Shown one piece after another: positions 57,313 to 64,000 of a stretch of 64,000 bases of DNA (position 1 is the first letter of the stretch; each line of letters opens with the position of its first letter). Source of the DNA: Pseudarthrobacter sp. Fe7 (GTDB taxonomy: Bacteria; Actinomycetota; Actinomycetes; Actinomycetales; Micrococcaceae). Both the position numbers and the translations under genes were made by a program. The notes under the pieces are model-generated. The model was given only the letters and a program-made list of their open reading frames with translations. It was not told where the DNA came from and did not search any database. Location: NCBI GenBank assembly GCA_024372495.1, contig CP099977.1:496001-560000 (forward strand), in the 5' to 3' direction.

Positions 57313-57457
57313 CGAATTCTTCCTTACCGTTCATCCTCCCGTTACCTTGACAAACAGTTAGCGCTGCCCTGACGGGGCGGCTTGTTGCTCCTTCAGCCAG
57401 CTTGTTGCAGTGCCTGCGACTGGCAGTCGCCGGGATTTTCCCCGCCACGTCTCAATT

Positions 57458-57623
57458 CGCAACCTCGAAGCGATCGGCCTGAACTGGGACCCCTCCCACA
57501 CGACGTGAAGGGCATCGGCCCCGTCTCCTTCATCTGGGACTTCCAAGACCGGATCTACCACGTGGACTGCAGGGACACTAAGATCCGCCAAACCGGGCGC
57601 AACACCGTCAAAGGGCTCCCACC
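57458..57623 (+). pseudogene. Decayed copy of the TIM-barrel isomerase gene (11319-12320)
   Basis: Nucleotide-level similarity to about 11903-12081: CTCGAAGCGATCGG, GGCCTGAACTGGGACCCCTC, CCGTCTCCTTCATCTGGGAC and ATCTACCACGTGGACTGC are shared. An 18-nt deletion (between CGGCC repeats) and a 1-nt deletion that creates a TGA inside DPSHMMW show decay. Flanks are unrelated, so only an internal piece was copied. No promoter or start. Confidence 0.85.
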
Positions 57624-57849
57624 CATCGGTACGTGCAATCGAGGCACCGGTCGCCGGCCCCACGCCGCCGACCCTGGCTACAAAAACGTTGCGCCCAGGC
57701 CCTGCTGGGACGTCAAGAACGGACGGCGCTGCAAGTGGATCAACCTTTGCGCCTACTTCGATCAGAACTTCATCGTTTACTGCTACAAGGGCGCACACGC
57801 AAGTAAAGCCCGAGTCCACGGCCCAGGCCTTCCTTTCGTAATGGGCGGT

Positions 57850-57996
57850 TCAGATCCGCGACCTGCCACGGACAAAGTGGACAATCAGGACGATGACGGC
57901 GACGGCCAGAAGGATGTGAATCAGACCGCCGCCGATGTGGGCGAGCAAGCCGAGCAGCCAGAGCACGGCGATAATGACGGCTATCCAGAGCAACAT
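57850..57996 (-). CDS. Small hydrophobic membrane protein, lmo0937/DUF5670 type
   Basis: A 48-residue protein nearly identical in plan to that at 29288-29434: MLLWIAVIIAVLWLLGLLA, GGGLIHILLAVAVIVLI, VHFVRGRSRI. GGGAGA lies upstream of the ATG. A paralogue 28 kb away, next to the decayed isomerase copy. Confidence 0.82.
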   Translation of the reverse strand: MLLWIAVIIAVLWLLGLLAHIGGGLIHILLAVAVIVLIVHFVRGRSRI

Positions 57997-58285
57997 GGTG
58001 ATCTCCCTTGTTCGTCGCAGCCGCTTTCTTCAGCCGCTTTTTGTCTGACGTGTTCGCCCGAGGCTCGAACAAGGGCGGATAGGCGCCACACTTGCCACAC
58101 CTTTGCCGGCGGTTGGAAGCCGAGTAACAGGCCGCGTGCGGCTTGAAGTTCCCCAAGCCTTTCAATCCGAAACCGGCATCCCAGCAGCGGGATAGCCTGG
58201 CGACGGCCGCTTTATGGCCCCAAAAAGTTCTCGGTGTTCAGAGTTGCCAACCCAATAGCTGGGGTGGTTGGAGCGGGAGACACCG
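57997..58285. other. Gene-free stretch
   Basis: No protein-like reading frame, RNA gene or clear hairpin recognised between the small membrane gene and the GGDEF-EAL stop. Confidence 0.35.
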
Positions 58286-60071
58286 TCAAAGGGGCAGTTC
58301 AGTCCCGGTTTGGCCTTCGTTGTTCTGGGCGGCGGTTGTCGCCGCAGCCGGGAAATCTGCGGCGGGTTTCGGGCGGGAGATCAGGTATCCCTGTGCGGTG
58401 TCGCAGTCCAGGCCGCGGAGGACGGCCAGTTGAGTGGGCCGTTCTACCCCTTCTGCGGTGGCCCGGAGACCCAGGGCTTTGAACATGTGGATTAGCTCTC
58501 CAACGATGGTTGCGAGGTAGGGATCAGTATCGATCTCGTTAATCAGGGTCCTGTCGATTTTGACGGTTGTTAGCGGTAGGGACCGCAGCATTGACAGGGA
58601 TGAGTACGCCGCCCCGTAATCATCAAGCGCAACGCCGAGGCCCGAGTCGATAAGCTCCCGCAGCTGCCCAGCGGCACCAGGAACATCAACGATGGCCGCT
58701 CCTTCGGTTATTTCAATCTCAAGCATCCGGGCGGGAACATTGTGTCGCATCATGGCCGACCGGATATCCCCGATTAATGTTCCAGTCGCTAGCTGGAGCG
58801 GAGAGACGTTTACAGCGATCTTCCGTGGCGTCCCGGCATCAATCCAGGACCGGGCCTGTGCGCAGGCCCGGTCAATGACCCAGGCCCCGATCCGGTGGAT
58901 CTCCCCGGTATGTTCAGCGACCGGGATGAATTCGTCGGGGGCGATGGTGCCGAGATCCCGATCAGTCCAGCGCAGCAGGGCTTCAACACCGGCATCTTCG
59001 TCCGTGGCCAGGTCCCTGACGGGCTGGTAATGCAGGCTCAGTGCCGCGTCGCTGAGCACGTGGGGCAGCCGACGCCGGATGTGCGCCTCCCGGGCGAACC
59101 GGGACGGTTCGCGGCGGGCTATGATTCGTCCGAGTCGGCCTTTGCCTTCCAGTTTGGCCCGGAGCATCGCTGCGTCCGCATGGCGGAGAAGGACTTCGAC
59201 AGCGGAGAGCTCGTCTTCTTCGCTGACGTCTTCGCCCATCGCAAGACCGATGGTCGCCCCAAGGTTGAGTTCGTGGCCATCATGCTGAAAGGGCGCTCGG
59301 AGACTATCCAGGACCTGTTTGGCCACGGCGCAGGCCGTGACCGCATCGACGTTCACCAGGAGGAAAGCGAATTCATCCCCTCCAAGGCGCACGACGGAGT
59401 CCGTGGACCGTGCGCAGCCAAGGAGGCGCCGGGCGAACTCGGCCAGCACCGCGTCCCCAACGCGGTGCCCGTAGGTATCATTGACGGCCTTGAAATTGTC
59501 CACGTCGACAAAAAGAATGCCGACGCCGGATAGCCCCGCACCGCTGCTCGCGCGCAGGCCGCGTTCTTCGAGCATTCGCCGGTTCGGCAGCCCCCGTCAG
59601 AGGGTCGTGCAATGAGGCACGGTGGAAGACCGCTGAAACTGCCTGGAAAACTTCGGAGACGCTAACGACCCGGTGGCCTTCGGCCGTCAGCACGAGTAAA
59701 TCCTCGTACCGGCAGTGCTCGGGCTTGTCCAGGACTGCCTGCGCCGCGGCTGGCAGGTCCAGTTCAGCCGGCATCGCGAGCTCACAGCCGGCGACCACCT
59801 GGGAGGCGGCGGCCCTGACATTCAGGGCAGCGCCGTACCCCAGGCGACCAGTCAGGCTGTCATGCAGCTTCTCTCGCGTCAGCAGCGCGAACGACGCATT
59901 GTGCTCCACGACCACGGCGCGTAGATGCTGGTCGCTGGCGAACAGCATGGCAAGCTCACTGACCGGCGTAAAGCCCGGGATTACGAGGGCCGGTGTCCCG
60001 AGATCCCCCAAACACGCAGGAGAGAGTTCAGGCGGAGGCAAAGATCCGGCATTTACTGAGTTCACATCCAC
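58286..60071 (-). CDS. CBS-like-GGDEF-EAL protein (frame broken)
   Basis: Cyclic-di-GMP protein of about 594 residues. The first about 150 residues look like a CBS-pair sensory module (FTPVSELAMLFASDQHLRAVVVE, LLVLTAEGHRVVSVSEVF), then GGDEF with intact RLGGDEF and an RSTD inhibitory site, then EAL with GVEALLRW, EITEGAAIV, DDYGAAYSS and AEGVE. The break is a run of five C at 59591-59595; four restores HDPLTGLPNRRM. A nucleotide-sensing switch of c-di-GMP levels is inferred. Confidence 0.85.
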
Positions 60072-60479
60072 GTGATATCACATGGAAACGCGGAGGACGG
60101 AAACAGAGCAAACAACGAGGAAACGGAGAAAAAGTTCGGGGTGAACCCTACCTGGATTGTCCACTCCTACTGCTGGCACGAGAGACAGTCAGCGGGCCTT
60201 TTGTCGCGGGGCCTGACCTGCCGCCGGGACCATGTTCTTGGCTTGGGAATCCCTCCATGCCTTCATCCCAGTGTCCAAAACCATCCCCCTCTCCTAGCCA
60301 GTTCGGGTCAAGACCTTCCGACGGCTTGCCCACAGATGGCGTCTGCTCAGCCTTGACCTAGGGGTGGGTCGCAGCGGGTGCTGCAGGCCAGGGGTGTCAA
60401 CCGCCACATGAGTGCGCCGACGGTCATCGGCTCGCCGCACCCTCTGAACGTTCTGGGCGCAGCGCGTGCGCCTGGACAA
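60072..60479. other. Intergenic region, no gene seen
   Basis: A 408-bp stretch before the FAD oxidoreductase stop. Short open frames exist but lack family resemblance, ribosome sites or codon bias; I see no RNA gene. Confidence 0.4.
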
Positions 60480-61685
60480 TCAGGCTTCCCGGACCAGAGC
60501 AGGTTCAAATTGTGCGAGCGTCCGCTCGGCGAGCCCGAAGGACAGGGTCATGCCTACCCCGGAGGTAACTGAAACGACCGTGAGACCCGGTTCCACTTCA
60601 CGCACGAGGTAGGACCCGACGTCGGAGGACGCATAGATGCCTTGCCACCGCTGGATGACCTTGAGGTCGCGGCCTAGGATATCCGATTGTTCATCCAGGA
60701 GGAGCTTGCTGGTGTCCTCATCCAGGAACGGGATCGCGGTGAGTGAGTAGGCGTGCGAGTCGCCCACTATCAGCGTTCCATCGGGTCGCTGGGTACACAT
60801 GACGTTCGCCGCGATGTCCAGTAATTCAGGACGGGTTGCGAGGACCTCGTCGTGAAGGCGGTCTGCGGAGGGCATGTCCCTGAAGGCCGGGTAGCGGAGC
60901 ATGGACGTTGCCGTCAGGACAGCCGGAGCCAGATCAAGGCCTTCCGGTGCGGCGGTAAGTGCCATCTGCAGAGAGCAGCGCCGGATCTGGTGCTCGGCCG
61001 CAAGCGCTGGCCATAGGTAGTCCACGTCGTGTCCCACGCAGATAATCGCCCTGATGGCTCGCAGGATCCCTCGCGACGTGCGGACGGTGACCGCTCCGCC
61101 GTCGCGGCTTGCTTCAAAGCCGATTGCCGCGGTGTTCCACCGCACGCTCCCGTCCTCATGGGCGTGGACCCAGTCAGCCAGCTTGGCCACGGTAGTGCGC
61201 GGATCCACCCGGAGATCATCCCGTAGCCACGCGCCGCCGCGGATGCCTGCAGCATTGGGCCGCCCCGTCCTGCGTGCGGTCTCGTCCGCGTCAAGAAGCA
61301 CCACCTGCCCCGGCTCGCGCGAAGCCGAGAGTTCTTCGAGCACGGTGAGCTCGGTCGTCGTGCGTGCAATCACCACAGCCCCGGCCTCGCTGGCCCAAAA
61401 ATTGGCCCGCGCTGCCATCGCCAGCCAGTGGCGGCGCGATGCCTGGGCTATGTCGTAGAGATCGCCGGACTGGGCGGTGATGCATGCGTGGCCAAAGTTG
61501 CGCACGGAAGCGCCGACGGCCTCGTAGTCGCGGTCAATGACGATGACCCTAAGGCCGGAGACCAGTGCCAGGGAAGCGTGCGCTAACCCGACGATTCCGG
61601 CACCAACCACCACCAGGTCAGCATCGAGCCGTGATTCTGGAGCGGAAGCAGGGAGGATCGCCTCTGGCGGCATCTGCGCGTTCAT
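60480..61685 (-). CDS. FAD-dependent oxidoreductase of the phosphonate-linked TIGR03364 type
   Basis: DAO-type FAD oxidoreductase, 401 residues. ADLVVVGAGIVGLAHASLAL is the dinucleotide motif (about residues 22-41), VIDRDYEAVGASVRNFGHA follows, and the C-terminal SVTSGVGMTLSFGLAE closes the FAD site. This family is commonly linked to PhnX-like hydrolases and phosphonate transporters and probably oxidises aminoethylphosphonate or an N-alkyl derivative to phosphonoacetaldehyde. Divergent from the other phosphonate genes. Confidence 0.8.
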   Translation of the reverse strand: MNAQMPPEAILPASAPESRLDADLVVVGAGIVGLAHASLALVSGLRVIVIDRDYEAVGASVRNFGHACITAQSGDLYDIAQASRRHWLAMAARANFWASEAGAVVIARTTTELTVLEELSASREPGQVVLLDADETARRTGRPNAAGIRGGAWLRDDLRVDPRTTVAKLADWVHAHEDGSVRWNTAAIGFEASRDGGAVTVRTSRGILRAIRAIICVGHDVDYLWPALAAEHQIRRCSLQMALTAAPEGLDLAPAVLTATSMLRYPAFRDMPSADRLHDEVLATRPELLDIAANVMCTQRPDGTLIVGDSHAYSLTAIPFLDEDTSKLLLDEQSDILGRDLKVIQRWQGIYASSDVGSYLVREVEPGLTVVSVTSGVGMTLSFGLAERTLAQFEPALVREA

Positions 61686-61954
61686 ACCCTTGACATTCCG
61701 GCGTTACCGGCGCGGGATCAAGCCTGCGCTAATGCTGTTGGGCAAAGTTTGGACAGGATTTTCCTTGGAGTCATGCTGTTCATGGACTATTTGGGTCCTC
61801 GCAGCCTCTGCGCGGTCCCCACGTGAGGCCCAACGAATAGCATCAGGTTGTGGGTGCCCGGCCCAAACCCGCCCGCGTCGAACGACGGGCCCAACAGACT
61901 ATTCCGGATGGCCGGGCCAGTCCGGCCGGGTTCTGTCGAGCGAAAGAAGACACC

Positions 61955-62662
61955 ATGAGCATCACCCTTGTCGTCTGCGACATTGCAGGCACCACGATTG
62001 ATGAACACGGGTCCGTGTACCGGGCCCTTGCGGACGCCGTCGGCGAGGTCGCCGGAACACGCCCCAACGAGTCTCAAGTCCAGGAATGGATGGGCGCCGA
62101 CAAGACAGAAGCCCTCGCTGGCCTCACCCGCGTTGTGGGCGGGGAACCGACAACTGAACTCGTCGAGCGCGGCGTCAATCTTTTCAAATCTCTGCTGTCC
62201 CGCTACTATGCAGCCCGCCCGCCCGTCGCCCTCCCCGGCGTCGAGGAAACACTCGCCGACCTCCGGGGGCGCGGGATGAAGATCGCCCTCACGACGGGGT
62301 TCTCCCGTGACGTGGCCTGCCCGCTCCTGGCCAGCCTCGGCTGGGTTGTCGCGCCACTGGAGGAAACGGACGACGCCGGACCGGCCAGCCTCCTGCTCGA
62401 CGCCGTTGTGTGCTCCGACGAAGTCGCCGCCGGCCGCCCCGCGCCATACATGATCCACCGTGCCATGGAACGCACGGGCGTCCAGGACGTCACGCAGGTC
62501 CTCGCCGCGGGCGACACCGTCAACGATCTCCTCGCCGCGACCCGCGCGGGCGTGACCGCCGTCGGGGTCCTGACCGGCAAGCTGGGGCGCAAAGATCTCG
62601 CGGCCCACCCCCACGACCACATTGTCAGAGGCGTCCAGGACATCCCCGAATTACTCAGCTGA
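61955..62662 (+). CDS. Phosphonatase-like HAD hydrolase
   Basis: HAD hydrolase of the TIGR03351 (phosphonatase-like) type, 235 residues. Motif I VVCDIAGTTIDEHG has the DxxGTT pattern of phosphonoacetaldehyde hydrolase; ALTTGFSRD is motif II and AAGDTVNDLLAA is motif IV. Expected reaction: cleavage of the C-P bond of phosphonoacetaldehyde or a related compound. GAAAGAAGA lies upstream of the ATG. Heads the phnD-phnC cluster. Confidence 0.85.
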   Translation: MSITLVVCDIAGTTIDEHGSVYRALADAVGEVAGTRPNESQVQEWMGADKTEALAGLTRVVGGEPTTELVERGVNLFKSLLSRYYAARPPVALPGVEETLADLRGRGMKIALTTGFSRDVACPLLASLGWVVAPLEETDDAGPASLLLDAVVCSDEVAAGRPAPYMIHRAMERTGVQDVTQVLAAGDTVNDLLAATRAGVTAVGVLTGKLGRKDLAAHPHDHIVRGVQDIPELLS

Positions 62663-62850
62663 CAACACACCTCGGGGGCGCGTCACGGGGTGCTTGACAC
62701 AGTTGCCGGGCCCTTGCCACGCGGCGCCGGGCACCCGTTTGCAAGAGTTCGATCTTTGTTAACGTTTCCCACCCAAATTCAGTACAAAAATTTCCCGCCC
62801 GCGGAACAAAGTTTGCGTGTACCCCGACACATATCCCGGAAGGCACCCCC

Positions 62851-63800
62851 ATGTCACTCGCCACTGCGAGCCGCGCCGTCAAGGCCTCGGCAATTGCGCT
62901 GACCGCGATCCTCGCCCTCAGCGCCTGCGCCACCTCTGCCGGAAACACGGCCACACCCGAGGCCGGCACGTTCGCCAAGGACTCCAGCACACTCATCATC
63001 GGCATGGTTCCCGACGAGAGCTCCGCAACCTCCACGTGGCAGCCCGTTGCCGACTACGTTGCCAAAGTGACGGGCAAAAGGTTGAGGTCAAGGAATCCTC
63101 AAATTACGCCGCGCTGATTGAGGCCAGCGTCGCCGGCCAGGTGGACGTCGTCTCGTTCTCGGCCTTCACCTACCTCCAGGCCAAGGCCAAGGGCGCACAG
63201 TTCACACCGGTAGGCGCCACCGTGGACGCCAGTACGCACCAGCCCGGCTACTACTCAAACGCCATCGTTCCGGCCGCGTCGGATATCAAGGACCTTGCCG
63301 GATTTAAAGGCAAAAAGGTTTGCTTCGTCAACGAAAACTCGACGTCCGGCTACCTGTTCCCGCAGTACCTTCTCCACAAGGCCGGCCTCACGAAGGGTGA
63401 CTACACGCCCGTGTTTGCAGGCAAACACGACGTCTCGGCACAGAAGACCGCACAGGGCAAGGAGTGCGACGCGGGCTTTGCGCAGGAAATCACCGTCACC
63501 ACCACCGGGCCGGCCGCTGGCCTGTTCAAGGCCGAAGACCTCAAAGTGGTTGATAAGGCCTTCGTTCCCGGTCCGCCCTTCTCAGTAGGCGACGCCCTCC
63601 CGGCCGACCTCAAGTCCCAGCTGAAGGAAAAGTTGTCCACCGTGACAACTGCTGACCTCAGGGCCGCCGGCATTACCACCTCGCCGGCATTTGAAAAGTT
63701 CTTCGGCGAAGGCTACAAGCCGGTTGACGACGCATACTACAACAACCTGCGCGACCTCTGCAAGACGCTTCCCGACGTCAAAACCTGCGAAGGCGTCTGA
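62851..63800 (+). CDS. phnD: Phosphonate ABC binding lipoprotein PhnD (frame broken)
   Basis: Phosphate/phosphite/phosphonate binding protein, about 316 residues. Leader ends in lipobox LSAC (LTAILALSAC). Body: LIIGMVPDESSA, VKESSNYAALIEASVAGQVDVVSF, NENSTSGYLFPQYLL. The break is an A-run at 63076-63079; five As restore TGKKVEVKESS. PhnC follows after 2 nt. Confidence 0.88.
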
Positions 63801-63802
63801 AC

Positions 63803-64000
63803 ATGTCCAACGCTCATGCCGTCGAAATCGACGGGCTTGTCAAGCTCTACGGCGGAACCCGCGCGCTCGACGGTGTGAGCCTCACGGTCGGGGAGGGCCA
63901 AATCGTTGTCCTCCTCGGCCTGTCGGGATCCGGCAAATCAACCCTTCTGCGCCACATCAACAAGCTCGATGTCCCCACCGAAGGCCACATCCGCGTCCTG
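63803..64000 (+). CDS. phnC: Phosphonate ABC ATP-binding protein PhnC, 3' cut by window
   Basis: First 66 residues of the importer ATPase: AHAVEIDGLVKLYGGTRALDG, Walker A LLGLSGSGKST, and RHINKLDVPTEGHIRV. ATG lies 2 nt after the phnD stop. The permease (PhnE) is expected beyond the window. Confidence 0.85.
   Translation, partial: MSNAHAVEIDGLVKLYGGTRALDGVSLTVGEGQIVVLLGLSGSGKSTLLRHINKLDVPTEGHIRVL

Noticed and set aside
57347..57366. TTGACAAACAGTTAGC near the multicopper oxidase as a twin of the 51714 promoter
   Set aside because: Similarity is limited to TTGACAAAC and GTTAGC without the direct repeats; too short to claim.
57382..58146. Long plus-strand open frame with isomerase-like residues
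   Set aside because: It runs through the decayed isomerase fragment and then antisense to the 48-aa membrane gene; only the fragment is homologous.
60072..60356. 94-aa open frame in the 60.1-60.5 kb gap
   Set aside because: No ribosome site, poor codon bias, random-looking composition; overlapping frames are equally open.
1..64000. CRISPR arrays, tRNA/rRNA genes, insertion sequences, prophage
   Set aside because: No spaced identical repeats, no tRNA-like cloverleaf noticed, and no transposase, integrase or phage structural motifs in the reading frames.

Overview
The window comes from a high-GC Gram-positive actinobacterium, most likely Arthrobacter/Pseudarthrobacter (Micrococcaceae). The grounds are the GC-rich codon use, frequent GTG/TTG starts, actinobacterial LexA and DtxR/IdeR boxes, sugar ABC importers without their own ATPase, and small DUF6328/DUF6766/DUF6480-like proteins common in that group. 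It is chromosomal accessory and catabolic DNA. I see no rRNA, tRNA, CRISPR array, transposase or phage genes.

Layout. 1-1.45 kb: 3' part of a GH13 enzyme (trehalose-synthase-like). 1.5-12.3 kb: ROK-controlled sugar operon with three Gfo/Idh/MocA dehydrogenases, two TIM-barrel isomerases/lyases and an ABC importer. 12.4-19.9 kb: glycosyltransferase, stress-type SDRs, small membrane proteins, glycerate kinase, methyltransferase. 20-24.5 kb: signalling block (sensor kinase, GGDEF-EAL protein, EAL protein). 24.6-27.4 kb: small proteins, glycerophosphodiesterase, HAD phosphatase. 27.5-29.2 kb: umuD-umuC pair behind a LexA box. 29.3-36.3 kb: orphan substrate-binding protein, matrixin-like protease, PfkB kinase, alpha/beta hydrolase, cyclodeaminase-like protein, surface proteins. 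36.4-43.2 kb: second ABC-importer operon with a GH63-like glycosidase and a ROK regulator. 43.2-48.8 kb: SDR, then a ribonucleoside operon (nucleoside hydrolase, MFS, ribokinase) divergent from a LacI regulator with two matching operators. 48.9-51.5 kb: RelA/SpoT-domain synthetase, homoserine-dehydrogenase-like protein, rhodanese. 51.7-57.3 kb: apparently iron-responsive block with a tiny membrane protein, polysaccharide deacetylase, a fused adenylation-carrier-membrane acyltransferase behind a 19-bp IdeR box, and a multicopper oxidase. 57.4-60.1 kb: decayed duplicate of the TIM-barrel gene, a 48-aa membrane protein, a third GGDEF-EAL protein. 60.5-64 kb: phosphonate-use cluster (FAD oxidoreductase, phosphonatase-like hydrolase, PhnD, PhnC cut by the window end).

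The most striking property is that 18 otherwise well-conserved genes have broken frames as written. Nineteen of the 25 breaks, in 12 genes, are the same event: an expected AGCT reads AGGCT or AGCCT, one extra base at the centre of the tetramer. The other six are single-base changes in homopolymers. Removing or adding that base restores family motifs such as the histidine-kinase H-box, and gene lengths become exact multiples of three. I treat these genes as coding and give merged coordinates. A systematic base-calling error, perhaps at a modified AGCT site, is the likeliest cause; strict annotation would flag them as frameshifted pseudogenes.

Other new-looking items are a three-copy hairpin element with 15-bp arms (TCGATTGCTCCGTA core) just after stop codons, the IdeR-boxed ligase-carrier-acyltransferase fusion, and a 71-aa LAXTG sortase-type protein.
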